Assembly: GCA_951799425.1 (NCBI GenBank)
Contig: OX637409.1
Location: 23,528,501-23,592,500 of the forward strand
DNA: 64,000 bases
Direction: 5' to 3'
Source: Ilex aquifolium
Taxonomy: Eukaryota; Streptophyta; Magnoliopsida; Aquifoliales; Aquifoliaceae
Shown piece after piece: positions 43,396-56,322 of this stretch. A model generated the notes under the pieces. That model worked only from the letters and a program-made list of their open reading frames with translations, ran no database searches and had not been told where the DNA came from. The first letter of the stretch is position 1, and each line of letters starts with the position of its first letter. The translations under genes and the position numbers were made by a program.

Positions 43396-44772
43396 GATTT
43401 TCTGAGCTAGAACCCTCTGAATCATGTGCATGTTCATCTCTATCATGGGTCTCTAACTCAACCTGCACCACATTCTCATTGCTGCTGCAATTTTCTGGCA
43501 TCTGTTTCTCTTCTCCCTGAGTACGCTGTATCATGGCTTTTTCATCAAAAACCACATCTCTACTGATCACCATCTTGTTTGCCATCGGATCCCAGAGCTT
43601 GAAGCCTTTTACCCCATTCTGATATCCCAGAAAAATATATTGTCTAGACTTCGCATCAAGCTTCGACCTCTCCTCACTAGGAATATGTACATAAGCAGGA
43701 AATCCAAACACTCTCAAACCAGAGTAGTCTACCTCACTGCCTGTCCACACCTCCTCTAATACTTTCTCATCTAGTGCTGCCCTCGGTGATCTGTTAATCA
43801 AGAAACATGTCATATTCACTGTTTCTGCCCAGAAGTTCTTTGCAAGCCCTGCATTCAACCTGAGACATCGAGCTCTTTCAGCTATAGTTCTGTTCATCCT
43901 TTCCGCTACACCATTTTGTTGTGGTGTCTTGTGGACTGTGAAGTGTCTCTTGATCCCATGCTGCTCACAAAACTCCTTGAACTTTGAATATGTGTACTCA
44001 GTACCATTGTCTGACCTGAGGCATTTTATTTTCCTCCCTGTCTGGTTTTCTACTTCAGCTTTCCACAACTTGAACTTGGCAAACGTGTCTGACTTGTGCT
44101 GCATGAAGTACACCCACAACTTTCGTGAGTAGTAATCAATAAAGGTCACGAAATACATGTGTCCTCCTCGTGATGCTACTCTTACTGGCCCCCAAACATC
44201 TGTATGAACATAGTCAAGAACCCCCTGCGTCTTGTGTGTGGCTGCCTTGAACTTCACTTTATTCTGTTTCCCAAGAACACAAAACTTGCAGAAATCAAGC
44301 TTGCACGTTTTGACTCCCTTCAATAGATTTCTCTTATGAAGCTCCATCATCCCATGCTCACCCATATGACCTAACCGCATATGCCATAAGACTGTACAAT
44401 CTGACTCAGACTCTACAGCTGCAACTCCACCTACAACTGTGGTACCTTGTAGTGTATAAATATTTCCAGATAGTTTCTGCCCCTTCATCACTGTTAAAAC
44501 ACCTTTACTCCACTTGCAGACTTGTAATTATACCCATTACTGTCTAAAGTGCCCAATGAAATCAGACTCTTCCTTAGATCCGGTATATGTCTAACATCAC
44601 ACAACGTTCTAACCACACCATCAAACATTTTAATTTTGATACTCCCTATTCCAACAACTTTGCATGAAGCATCGTTACCCATCAGAACAGAACCAGAGTT
44701 TACTAACCTGTAGGTGTGAAACCAATCTTTATTGGGTGTCATGTGATAAGAGCAAGCTGAATCCAGAATCTA
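43391..44772 (-). pseudogene. Copia 2 protease end and integrase
   Basis: A TAG at 44772-44770 interrupts the protease motif just before [10 protein letters not shown]. The frame 44742-44494 continues the protease; a frameshift near 44494 leads to 44491-43391 with pre-integrase HMRLGHMGEHG and CKFCVLGKQ, and integrase YVHTDVWGPV, RSDNGTEY, TPQQNGVAERMNRT and RVFGFPAYVH. It ends at TAG 43393-43391. Confidence 0.88.
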
Positions 44773-44855
44773 AGAATCTGTGAGATGATCCGAACTGGAT
44801 AAAACAGAAAGTATATCCCCGTCACCACTATCTGAGTCTTCTTTTTCAACTACGT

Positions 44856-45665
44856 TCACAGATTTTGATTGACCCTCTTTGTCCTCTGACTTCCCTTTCT
44901 TTTTCTCTGGACAGTCCCGTTTAAAATGCCCCTATTTTCGCACTTGTAGCACTTGTAATTCGAGACGTCCTTCTTATTTCTCGACTTAGACCAGGCTTTA
45001 TTGTTACCCGATCCATTCCGAGATTTGTTTCTTCCACGTTCCTGGTTACCTTTCACCACAAGCCCTTCTCCTTGTGAAGCCTCATCACTGACTTTCTTCC
45101 GCTGATGAAAACCTAACAAAGCACCTGTGACATCCTCCAAATCGAGGGTTTCTTTCCCCCACATCAGAGTCGTAACCAAATTCTCGTACGTAGGAGACGC
45201 CGGTAGAGAATTCAGCAACATCAATGCCTTGTCTTCGTCTTCGAACTTCACATCAACTCGCTTCAGATCGCTGATGATCTGATTGAACACGTTGATGTGT
45301 TGGCTCAGATCCAAGCCCTCTGTCATCTTAAGACCATATAGTTTCTGCTTAAGATAGAGCTTGTTCATCAACAACTTGGACATATACCGACTTTCCAGTT
45401 TCAACCAAACTTCCGCCGGTGATTCCTCATCCATGACGTGATACATCACATCATCTGCCAGACAAAGCCTAATAGTCGCTACAGCCTTCGCTTCTAATTC
45501 TTTCCAATCCATGTCGTCCATTCCTGCCGGTTGTTTTCCATATAACGCCTTCACCATGCCCTGTTGCACTAACAAATCCTTCACCCTCCTCTGCCATAAT
45601 CCGAAATTCCCAGTTCCGTCGAACTTCACCATGTCGAATTTTGTAGAAGAAATCCCAGACATCAT
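44856..45665 (-). pseudogene. Copia 2 Gag, knuckle broken by frameshift
   Basis: ATG at 45665 is the first after the primer site. Capsid-like LWQRRVKDLLVQQG, then IRLCLADDVMYHV and SLPASPTYENLV. The nucleocapsid knuckle begins CYKCENRG near 44950; one base there shifts the frame, and the expected HFKRDC half reads in the next phase. Confidence 0.85.
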
Positions 45666-45686
45666 ATGCTGGGCTCTGATACCAAT

Positions 45687-46072
45687 TGTTGTGATCGTGC
45701 AGCAATTATGGTGAACAATAATGAAACAATCAAACAAGAAAGCAAGAGAAAATAACACAGAGATTTACGTGGTTCGGCAATGTGCCTACATCCACGAGAG
45801 CGAGCGGCCGTTCTTTTTTATTAATTAAAGTAGGGTTACATCTTAAGTATTTATATAACCCTAGTACTGACGTATTTATAAAAATACCCATGTACCGTAC
45901 CGCGGGGCCTTGCCCCCGCACCCCCAACTAATCAACGTCCCCCCGATATATCAATTCCCGCAAGGCAGATGCCGTCGCGGGCTCCGCTCCGCTACGCTAC
46001 GCTCCGCCCGCTCCGGCATCTGCCTCCTTGCCATTGTGCACACTGCAAATATTAGCCACACATACTCTAACA
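45687..46072 (-). repeat. 5' LTR of copia element 2 (386 bp)
   Basis: On the - strand it runs TGTTAGAG to CACAACA. It contains a perfect 12-bp inverted repeat AGGCAGATGCCG / CGGCATCTGCCT (45963-45974, 46014-46025) around a CGCTACGCTACGCTCCGC core, and TATA-like sequence TATATAAATAC near 45855. Confidence 0.85.
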
Positions 46073-46247
46073 AACAATAATAATAGATTTTCATGTGATG
46101 CAATTTCAGTGCACATTTGATGGCATTTTGATTAATTACTTGAGATTCAATCCAGCTTTCAAGTTGTCCACATAATTTTGGTCCTTCAACCACTCATTTA
46201 TGTGTCATGTTGGTTTTACACAGTGGATAATTAACACAAGTAATACT

Positions 46248-46646
46248 TGTTGTAAGATAAGAATTCAAATATAGGAAAACAATAAAAAAATGACACAAAG
46301 ATATAACGTAATTCGATATAGCGTACCCACCTTGGTACACCGTACATACATCCACAAACCAAAAACCTACATCGATATATTATTCACGACAAAACTGGTC
46401 ATCTGGTAACTGATTACATAATACACACCCCTATTTATAGGGATAAAATACTATAATCCAAACATATTTAGATACAACTTGATCTTTATGTTTCCTATCA
46501 CATGTCTAATATACATATTCATGGTATATTAAAACTCTTCCAATTTGTTTCTTATTTGATTAGATCATTAATAAACCTATCAATGATTTACTAGGACTCA
46601 ACTAACTCATTCATGACAATTAGAGAGTTTGAGTCAAATTTCAACA
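46248..46646 (-). mobile_element. Probable solo LTR of another copia-type element
   Basis: Ends TGTTG...CAACA. The internal layout (ACATACATCCACAAACC after a CGTAATTCGATA block, CCCCTATTTATAGGG promoter-like palindrome at about 46429) parallels copia LTRs. Neither a PBS nor a PPT adjoins, and no clear target duplication was found. Confidence 0.45.
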
Positions 46647-46929
46647 TGTCCCATTATCTCATATTTTGATTCGGACCAATGATCCTAGTTACCTTAAGAA
46701 TCCCTCCAGATCCCAGTCAGCCATGTCCTAGTGGACAGTGAGTCATACGCTGAGAGGCCGGCTCGAGTAGATTAAACTTTTGAGACTTTATCTCAGGTTG
46801 AGGTTGACGATCATGCTCATCCGTCCCGTTATTTAGGTCTCCCTTGAGGAGAATTGTACTTCCCTCTCCCTATGTGAGGACCCCTCCTCTTAATTCACTG
46901 GACCGGTCGAGCAGTGTACAGGAAGTTAA

Positions 46930-49860
46930 GAATACCAATTTCTTTATGCCTTTTCTAAAGGAAGATGCCTTCTATGCCGTGAGGAGTGGTTTTGATTATT
47001 CGTTAATTTCTCTATGCCTTAACTGAAGGAAGATGCTTTCTTCTATGCCTTATAGCGTGGAGTGGTGCACTTTGTCGGTGGTGGAAATGCTTTTCTTTGA
47101 TGGGATTGAAATAAATGAAGGGTGTAGACAGCACAGCATAGCATATTAGGGGAGACAAACAAGAATGCCTTTTGACAAAATGAAAATAGCATGGGCCCAT
47201 GATTTGAAAGATTTCATGTGAAGAAGCCATTCTATTTCCGTTGAACTTCTAAGAAAGGAAGCATATATAGTTTGTGGACAATGGGACCATCATTTCCGTT
47301 TCTCATTTTTTACTTTCTTCTAGTTTTTTTTTTTTTTTTTGATTTGTTTCTAAAGTGGATTTCCCCACATTAAATTGTAACGCCTTTGAAGGGTAAGACT
47401 TTATGTCCCTCCCACTCTTGATTTTTAATAATAAATATCCCGTATTTATCGGATTTTCTTTTTCTTTTTTTCAAAAAAGGTATCAAGATCAGCAACTTCA
47501 TTTTCCTTTGCTACAAAGTATTGTGTTGCATTGAATTATGGTTTTGTTAGGTAACCAACCTTTTTGATACATCTTTTCCTTTGCTACAAAGTATTGTGTT
47601 GCATTGAATTATGGTTTTGTTAGGTAACCAACCTTTTTGATACATCTTTCACTTTAATTGGAAGAAAGGAGTTTAAAGTAATTTTGCCTTTGACAGATTT
47701 ACTTGCATACATTTTTTATTGTAATTGGAAGGAAAAATTACCAATAAGTATTAATTGGAACTTGTTTCCAAGTGTCGTCTTAATTAACAAGACTCAAGTC
47801 ATAGAGAGTGCAGAAGGGTATTAAAGTTTTAAACCTTATACCCATGTAGTGTGAACAATCTTGGAACAAATTTGGCATTGAAAGACCTTGACTGTGCAAG
47901 AAGTGGCAGAGCTATAAACACTACCTTATTATGCACATATTTTGTATTGTATTGATGAGAAGAGTAATCTTCTATTTTCTACTCTTGATGAATAGCATTA
48001 TATCATTTTTTTTTTAATTATTAAATCCTTAAAATATGTACCTAATTCTTGCTTGGTCTTTAAATTAAATTTTAATTTCAACCATCAAATCCCTAAAGTA
48101 TAAATTGAGTTTCTATTTTGTCCTTATGTTCAAAATCAACAATTTATTATGGCAGAATAAATTTTCGAGACTAACACATGACTTAGGTAAATTATATATT
48201 TATTTGGTGAAAATTTTTTATGAATAGGCCAGAAAACTTTACTTTATTTCATTTGCTTTTGAGGGAAGAACATAACAAACCCAAAAAGAAAGACATAAAG
48301 TAAGAATTTGAGATTTGTTGTGAAATAGATAGAGAAATACCAATGCAGCTAAGAGGGATTTTTTGTTGGGCAAACACATTTTTAGGGTTATGTTCTATGA
48401 CATCTTTTTGTCAAATCTAGATGAAATGACTGAATTGAAATTCAGTTAAAACTTCAAGGATGTAATTGTTGCAATTAGAACTTTAGAGACCAAATAAAAA
48501 TTGAGTGTATGCTTTAAAGGTATTAAGTATAAATCACCCTTTGAAATAAACAGTACTGGTTGGATGTTAACAGGCACCAAGTGTAGGTCTCTAAGAGCGG
48601 CTGGAATGTTCCATTTAACTTTGTGGAAAATGGTGATAAAACCTTGAATTGTATGATAAGATATGTATTGGATACAGATTTATAATGTGATGGGACTTTT
48701 GCTAATTTGTTCTGATACTCTATGGATTATCGTGTTAATTTAAGTAACTCATGTCAGACTGCTAGAAAAAGCTCAAATAACCTTCAACAAAAAGGTATTT
48801 GTACCCGAAACCGATATAGTAGGATAGGTAGAGAATACATCGGAATGTGTGAGACAAATATATATGTCTATTCCTACAATAATGGGAGGATCGTGCACTT
48901 CATCGCCTTGTTTTTTTTAATGGACTTATATGTTCTAGGTGTCTATGGGAAATCTCTGTGTATGCTATTGACAATAAATTTTGAATGTGAAGAAAATGAC
49001 AGGTGTGTTTGCGATGTCATTTTGTCACTTCCACCGTGATAAGGATGTGTTCCGCCCTTCGTGGTACTGGTGCCTGTTTCAGCACCAGAGTGTCTGTCGT
49101 GTTGTTCGTATAAATTTTGCTAGACTTGTCGGGCTCCACTATCGTGTCAACTGATAATTCTTACCACTTTTCATTCTATATTATGGACAGGTGTCCTTAA
49201 TTTATCGAGTAGTATACATATCCTACAATTTCAAGTCTACAATGTAAAACCTAAAGTGAGTGATTGCTTGCAAGGCAGACAGCTACTTTCTTTGCTGATG
49301 TTGGAGGAAACAGAGACTGATTATTAGTTAATTTCTTTATTCCTTTTCTGAAGATGCCTCCTATGCCGTATGGAGTGGGGTTGATTATTCGTAAATTTCT
49401 TTGGAGTTGTCTATGGCATCAAAATATTTTTTTATCAGTGTGAATATTTTTATCACTATTGTGGATGTTTTTATTACTGTCGTGGTATTGAAAAATTAGT
49501 TGTAAAATGATCGACACAAATTATAAAAACATCAATTAAAGTAGTAAATTTTGTAGTTATCATATTAAATTTTTTTTAGACGTTACTGTACTCAAGTCCG
49601 ATTTCTTTAAAGCATTTTATTTTCTGATTACTAGCTGAAACATTCTAAAACTTTGATTTATAAATCTGAACAACGTAATAGTATTTAAAGTTTTAAACCT
49701 TATACGCATTTGGTGTGAACAATCTTAGAACAAATTTGGTATTGAAAGGTCGGGATTGTGCAAGAAGTGGCAGAGCTGTAAACAATACCTTATTATGCAT
49801 ATATTTTGTATTGTATTGATGAGAAGAGTAATCTGCTAATTTCAACTATTGATAAATAAC
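46930..49860 (+). repeat. Direct duplication of NLR-array intergenic DNA
   Basis: Two landmark pairs repeat in order: GAAGATGCC(T)...CTATGCCGT...GATTATTCG at about 46965 and 49350, and AAGTTTTAAACCTTATAC...GAGAAGAGTAATCT at 47824-47975 and 49688-49845. Spacings differ (about 2.39 and 1.86 kb), so indels followed. Between them 48190-49030 matches the 3' flanks of NLR1 and NLR2. No gene is supported. Confidence 0.7.
47501..47646 (+). repeat. Perfect 73-bp tandem duplication
   Basis: 47501-47573 and 47574-47646 are identical (TTTTCCTTTGCTACAAAG... to ...TGATACATC). A recent event, or an assembly artefact. Confidence 0.93.
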
Positions 49861-50039
49861 TTTGTAGAATTGCATATTGATTTAAAATTATCATTAAATT
49901 TGGAGTTGAAGGAACAATTATTTTTTTGTAAAATAAATTGATACATCTGTAGTATTACCTTTTTTGGGTCAGCAGATTACATCAAATTTTTAAATTTTAA
50001 TAATATTACTCTTTTTTTATTTCTCTTTCACACTGCAGA

Positions 50040-50072
50040 CAGATGAAACACTTTCATTTCACTGCATCTTGA

Positions 50073-50118
<46 letters not shown>

Positions 50119-50331
50119 TTCACTGTATCTTGATGACTCTCTCTGTCTCTCTCTTCACTGCCTCTTGATCACTCTCTCTCTCTGTGAAGTTAATCTTCAA
50201 TGGCTGATATTCAAGGTGTAGCGGCTGATCTTGTCAAAGAAATATCGAGTAAGGCAATTTCTCTTGCAGCTGAAGAGATCGGCCTTGTGTGGGGCTTCAA
50301 TGTTTTATTTATCAAGGCAATTTCTTACTAA
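50040..50331 (+). pseudogene. NLR stump: leader plus first 33 codons, then foreign sequence
   Basis: CT-rich leader (50077-50112 and further short CT runs) and GAAGTTAATCTTCA precede ATG at 50200. Codons 1-33 (MADIQGVAADLVKEISSKAI...VWGF) match NLR1/NLR2. Homology ends at 50299 and the frame stops at TAA 50329-50331 after 43 codons. No NB-ARC or LRR follows. A deletion remnant of a third NLR. If transcribed it could make only a short coiled-coil start. Confidence 0.88.
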
Positions 50332-50572
50332 ACATGATTTATTTATCATTCCAAATTTTCATTTTTCCAACTTTCTATCCTCTGATTTTTTTATCATACC
50401 AAACAGAGTATAAAATATTCTTGACAAATATCTAGTATAGTCAATATCTGCATCATCTTGACTTGTTCTCAACTCAAGAATTTTAGAACTATTAGTATTG
50501 AATTTTCTCAGATAATCAAATTTAACTCCGTCAACGAATCAATAGTGCATATCTACTAACTCCTTTAAATTT

Positions 50573-51192
50573 TCATGATGACCAAGAAAGGTACCACAAA
50601 AAGTAAGTATCATCATCTGGCAGGTGAAAATCAACAAGATCAAATAATACTTGAAAATCATCAAAATTATAAGTATCTAGCAACCCAAAAATGCCACCAA
50701 CCACGCCAGCTCTGCCCTTCCAGATTTACCTGATATCTCATTACTACTTTTGTAATCTTCCTGTATTCATCAAATTTTGATGTATCTAGTTCAACTTCAA
50801 TGCCTTCTATTGTTATATTTTTAACTGCGGAGTTGCCATAAATTCTGTCTTCAATGTTTTCATCATTCTTATCTTCATGCTAATCTTTACGAGACTCTCC
50901 TTTTACATTACCTTAAGTCTATTTGATCTCATCATCGTCTTCTATATTTTTATTTAGACCTATATATATTATTTAAATATGGGAGTACTTGAATTTTTTT
51001 TCCCTTAATTTTTTGATCCACCCAAGTACTTGAAAAATTCACATTTACAGTATCTCGAAACGAGACTTGAGTCACGCAAGAATCACTATAATGTAAAAAA
51101 GATTGCAACTCAATATTACCAAATAGTGATTTTTCACACATTGGACATGTAAATCTATCTAACAAGATTTGTCTTAACAATATTGTTTGCAT
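50573..51192 (-). pseudogene. Unidentified host-gene remnant
   Basis: Three pieces on the - strand read like real protein but in shifting phases. 51192-50950: FTCPMCEKSLFGNIELQSFL and SDSC (Cys/His spacing C-x2-C-x15-H-x4-C). About 50860-50730: NIEDRIYGNSAVKNITIEGI, then VELDTSKFDEYRK, ending at a CAG|GTAAAT donor-like site. About 50705-50573: GVVGGIFGLLDTYNFDDFQV, then LFDLVDFHLPDDDTYFLWYL, then TGA. Stops separate the first two. I do not recognise the gene. The first piece is faintly like a UBZ-type zinc finger. Confidence 0.4.
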
Positions 51193-51904
51193 TCCTTAGT
51201 TGAATTATGATGTCATTTTGTTCTCGAATTTGGGTGAATGACACTTTACACCCTAAAAATCTAAAGATTTTTAATTTACATTCTAAAAGATTAAAATATT
51301 TAGATTGCACCTTCCTACCGAATAAAGTAAATGACACACAATTTTTATTAAATCTTATAGAATACCTAAAATTTCATTAACAAAAAGGGAATGGGTTTAT
51401 AATTTCATGATGTAGTAAGAAGCAAATACAAGTACACAACGGACTAAAAGTTCAAGCAATTTTGAATACAAAAGCATAGAATTTCAATTTCTAGTCGTAC
51501 CAATCTATAATTTGAAGAAAGCCAAGCAATATCAGGAGAGAAAAAAAAAAAAAAACAGGCAATTTCAAAGAATTATATATGGTTTTGGATTAAGAGTTAC
51601 CAAAAAAAAATCCTTGTCCCTAACCGCAGTTCATGGGCGTAAGTCTCCCCACCATTAACCATCAGGTCATCTCCAATTGCATTATATGTGGCTACACAAA
51701 TTATGAAAACACTTGGGGTTAAAATGCACAAAAATTAAAATTAGGAGAAAATGCACAAAAAATTAAATTAGGGTTAAATGCACGAAAAATCCTAAAATTA
51801 TTAAAACCCAATTGATAATTTAAAAAGTCCCAAATAGTTCAATTGATTGTGTTCAAATCAGAATAAAAAAAAAAAGAATTTTGCATTTTTTTAGGACTAA
51901 ACAT

Positions 51905-52200
51905 TTCTCACCCTAAAAGATGTTTCGATTTCCACTTTGCACCCTAAAAGATTATTTTCCCACCTTGCATTTTGAATGTCATAAATTAGTTTCAATGTGC
52001 CTTTGGACTAACATCTGTTTCAAATTTCGTTAAAATTTGATGCACATGTCACCCACGTGTTGCTCTTAGATAAAAATATAAACTCACAATTCATATTCTT
52101 GGGTAGCATATGCATCAATTTTTAACGAAATCTGAAACGAGTGGAAAAATTAATCTTTTGGAGTGTAAAGTAGGAATCAAGACATCTTTCGGGGTCCAAA
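51905..52200. repeat. Foldback MITE-like element with ~50-bp arms
   Basis: CACCCTAAAAGATGTTTCGATT and GCACCCTAAAAGATTATTTTCC pair with GGAAAAATTAATCTTTTGGAGT and AATCAAGACATCTTTCGGGGT. A shorter relative lies at about 51235-51345. Confidence 0.6.
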
Positions 52201-52449
52201 ATACAAAAATCCATTTTTTTTTACAATATGAACTGAAGATTTCGAAATTATTGTTGTTCTCAGTTTATTTGGTTTTATGATTTCAATTATTTTTGTGTTC
52301 AATATATTACTGGTTATTATGTTTTCTTTATAATATCGTTATAAACTAAAAAAAGTGCCTGATGTGGTAAACAACTTTTTTTCCTTTCAATTTTTTCTTC
52401 GTTTTTTGACAACAATCGACAAACTGATTCTCATGGAAATTTCTAATAT

Positions 52450-53070
52450 CTCGATATCACATTCCATCAATTTTTCAATGATTATATTGGATTGGCATTC
52501 GAATTTCAAAACCCCTCACTATCCACAATTTGGTTTCCGTTTTCTGTGGAAGATAAGCTTCGTTGCCAGTTGGTTTCCAAATCGGTATCTCTCACAGTTA
52601 TTATTAGTAGTAAACATCAAGGTGGACTTATTCACAAATTGTTTTATACAATGGACTTCAAGCCCAATAATTCTTAATCTAAGCACACTCATATATCTTT
52701 TCCTCATGAGAATAATTGGTGTAACGAACCAATTGAGTTCATTCATGTTGACATTTGGGGTAATTATTCTGTGGCTTCTATATGTCGTGCAACATGACTT
52801 TGATGAAGCACAAATATGGAACTCAATCACTTCTGAAAATTTTTTTTTGCCACAATTAAAAACCAGTATTAGTCTACCTTTAAAAGGTTTTCAAGTGACA
52901 TTGGTCCTGAATTTATCTCTATGCGCCAGCTCTTCAACAAACATGACATTGTGTATTACCGTACTTGTGTTCCCACCCCCCAACAAAATCGTGTTGCTAA
53001 GTTCAAATATCGTCACATCTTAGTAAGTTGCATGCACTCTACTTTCTCAAGCTTCTTTACCACTTAAAGT
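52450..53070 (+). pseudogene. Degenerate Ty1-copia integrase remnant, paralogue of 16.4 kb
   Basis: In one + frame: NEPIEFIHVDIWGNYSVAS (integrase core start) near 52728-52790, then after breaks VPTPQQNRVAKFKYRHIL near 52965-53020. A 222-codon frame over the same DNA in another phase is not homologous to anything I recognise and is not called. Shares high identity with 16395-16700. Confidence 0.6.
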
Positions 53071-53074
53071 TTTG

Positions 53075-55417
53075 GAGCAATTGTGTTCTCAACATACTTA
53101 ATCAAATTACATTGCTTCATCAGCCTTTTGCTGCTTGTAAAATTTTTTCCCATTATTGTCTTTTTCAAAGGATCCCGAAAACACCGTTCAAAAAAAAAAA
53201 AAGGGATCTAGAACAGATAAGCTTGGCCATTTGTACAAGAAGTTAAAAATAAAATGCCATAGAAGGAAACAAATATGCAGGGGCCGGCAATTGCTAAACT
53301 AGAAAAGACAACCATTTTGGAAACCTAGTGCTAAGGTTGTGAGTCCCACAACAACCAAGAAAAGGGAAGTCCATTGTAGGCAATCGAATTCGTTTACATG
53401 ATTGTTGCAACCACACCTCATACACCATTATTTTTAACCCATTTATCTACTTCTTGTAGGACACAACTCACCAAGCGTGGAACATTCAATGAAGTCCATT
53501 TATTCATTAGGAGAGATGTTAATTTACTAGTTAAGGGATAGTCAGATGGCCATGTAGGGGTGGGTGTCTAGGAGGGATGGTATGGGGTTGACGTGGTATT
53601 ACTGAGTATTGCTATATTTACCAAATTGTTTAACACATTTTGTATATCAAATCAGTGTGCGCGATTAGATTAGTGGATTGCACTCACTTCAATTAAGCAT
53701 TTAATGATGCATAAGATTTTGCAACATCATTCGGTAGTTACATTTGATAAATTCATTTAAGATGGGTAACTTTATTCTTCCTCACTGTATTAATCCTGAA
53801 AATGAATGTAAGCAACTTTTCTCACATATAACAATGTAAAAATAGTTTAGAAAACTGGGTTATAGAATCTATAACAAATGTACTAGGTTGATGATATTTT
53901 GTACTTTATTTTCAAAATAGTTCACGTGCAATGCATATTTACAACAACTAGTATAGATTAAAAAGGGGTTTGAGCATTTTCTATTAAGAACAAAAGATTT
54001 GAACCGCTATTTATAGATTTTTCATGCGATGCTATCTTTGGGAACAGTTGATGGTATTTTGAGGATAACTTGAAATAAGTTCATAATTTCAAGAAAATAA
54101 TACTATTTATGTCTATTTTGAAAACCTAAATTGAAAATCTAATTTTTGGACACTATCCATATTTCATTATGTGGTTCAAATGGGAAAACAGAGTATCTTA
54201 AAGATTCCATTTGGGGGCCAAGGAGGTGCTTAATTTTGGTCAATCTTCGAATGATGTGCAAGTCTACTCCAAGTCTTAAACAAAACAAAGGCATCAATTA
54301 TTATTATGAAGGTACATTTTTTTTATTTCCCTTTCATTGAATCTTGATCCAAATCCACATTAATTATTATTGTCCAGCTCATTAGACCAATTTTATATAT
54401 GAAGTAGATCAACCATCACATTCATTGCATCCTTGATTAAAATACCCATTAATTAATCTTTGCCAGCTAATTAGAAAAATTAAATATGAATCTGGATCTA
54501 AATTCACATTTAATTAATCTTTGCCAGTTTATTATGACAGTGCTCATCTGATCTTGGATCATTTTCGGGTTTGTGTTACTGAGTTGACGTTGATAATTAA
54601 ATAGATTAGTACTGTCAAATTTTTGCTACAGAAGTTTTGACACAAGATGACGCGTTTATTTTTTTGTGCTAGCGCCTCATCTTATATTACGGTTTGTTTT
54701 GAAATTAGTCAATCTTAATCCGTTAATTTTGTGTCCTGGAAATATCGTGTCAAAATTTACCCCTTTAACATAGATCTTGTTTGTGTGAAGGCCCAAGTTT
54801 TTGATCATATGGATGTTGATGGATGGGTGTCGTTGTTTTCCTTTTGCTTTTATTCCCTATGAGTCGATGAAATTCGATTCAAATGCTCTTCAATACTCTC
54901 CTCTTCAATTCTCTTTTTTAAAAGATTATCTACCTTTAATAAGTGGAAGACTCTTGTATACAATGAAGCCGTACTTAAACAAATGGTAGATGATCCACCA
55001 AGAAGGAAATTGAAGAGAAAATGTACAGAATGAAATTCCATTTCGATAAAAAGAGTTGACTAAATACAATCATTATTTCCATGTTAAAGTTGGACAGCTA
55101 ATAATAACATATTATAAGGAATCATTGTGTTAGTTGCTAGATTAAAAATAACAAGAAAAAAAAAAAAAAAGAAAGAACAAGAAATTGTGTTCCTTTCATG
55201 TTCCGCCCATTTTCTATATTCCAGTCATTTTCTAGACGTCATCGTTTGGTATGACTTTATTGTCATATACAATTAAAAATGACAATATTGATGGGTGAGT
55301 TTACAAAACCTGTTTTCCTCTAACGTTCCACCAATTAAATTAATCACAAATTTCAAGTTCCAGCAATGTTTTAATGTTATATACAATTAAAAATGACGAA
55401 CAATGATGAATGAAGAC
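53075..55417 (+). repeat. Duplicated NLR 5'-flank block, copy D (upstream of NLR2)
   Basis: Matches 18.78-18.93 kb and 20.07-21.9 kb (block A), 21.9-22.9 kb (B) and 29.46-31.4 kb (C). It lacks the Mutator-like and hAT insertions and so serves as the empty-site reference for both. No gene supported. Confidence 0.82.
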
Positions 55418-56322
55418 ACAAAAATTAAGAGGCAAGTGATCAACCCGGCCGGCTCAATTAAACAATGCTTATCATGGAGCAGGTAAATATTTTATTTCTC
55501 TTTTCACAGCTGATCAACCACCACTTTCAATGAATCTGGATCCAAATCCACATTGCCAGGTCACTATGACAAATGAAATAAAACCATTAGTACTTTTAAT
55601 GTAAAAGTGTATTTGCAAAACGCAATTTCAAAATTTTCTATTGAAAGGCTAGAGTTCAAACTATACTGTTACATCAAAAAGCTTGGTTCATTGAAAGCAC
55701 AAGTTCAAACTATGCTTTTAAACTTTCAACGTTTTCTATTGAAAGCCTTGTTTCATTGAAAAGCAAGCATAGGTTCAAACTATGCTTTCACGCGGAAAAG
55801 CTTGAGTTTAAACTATGCCTCCATATTGAAACTATATATGGGTAAATTTCATTGACACCTAATAAATTTATGTCATATTTCATTGATATCCTTTTTTGTT
55901 TCTAAAATTCTATTTTTGTTGGTACGAGCTTTATAATCGAGAAATTTTAAAGAAGTCGGAGCATTGGAACACTAATAGAGTCATTTGCAAAGAGAAATAG
56001 AGATTAAAGAGTGTATGAGTACATTTCATGAGAAAGAAAAAAAGATCTGAACAGTCACTATAGATTTTCATGTGATGCAATTTTAGTGAACAGTTGATGG
56101 AATTTTGATAAATAACTTAGAGATATGAGTAGACATTTTAGTCAAAGATTCATTATCTTATATGATAAAACCAAACAATTGTATTGTTTTGAGGTGATTA
56201 GTGTTAAACAAAACTAAGACAGCACTTAGCACAAAGCACGCAGCTACATTTTTTTATTTCTCTTTCACACTGCACTCCAGATAAACCACTTTCATTTCAC
56301 ATTTTCATTGCATCTTGATCAC

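Larger units (their letters stand above)
41547..46072 (-). mobile_element. Ty1-copia element 2 (Tnt1-like), decayed, 3' LTR truncated
   Basis: A full 5' LTR (45687-46072), primer site TGGTATCAGAGC (45684-45673), Gag, protease, integrase, RT and RNase H in copia order, a PPT (GGTGGAGAT) at about 41640, and only about 85 bp of recognisable 3' LTR (41547-41631). Four in-frame stops and at least two frameshifts. It is inserted in sequence related to NLR upstream DNA (ATAGATTTTCATGTGATGCA on the right). No target duplication can be found because the far end is missing. Confidence 0.9.

Noticed and set aside
52355-53023. A 222-codon + strand frame
   Set aside because: The DNA is a decayed copia integrase whose homology reads in a different phase. 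This frame's peptide is not conserved in its paralogue at 16.4 kb.
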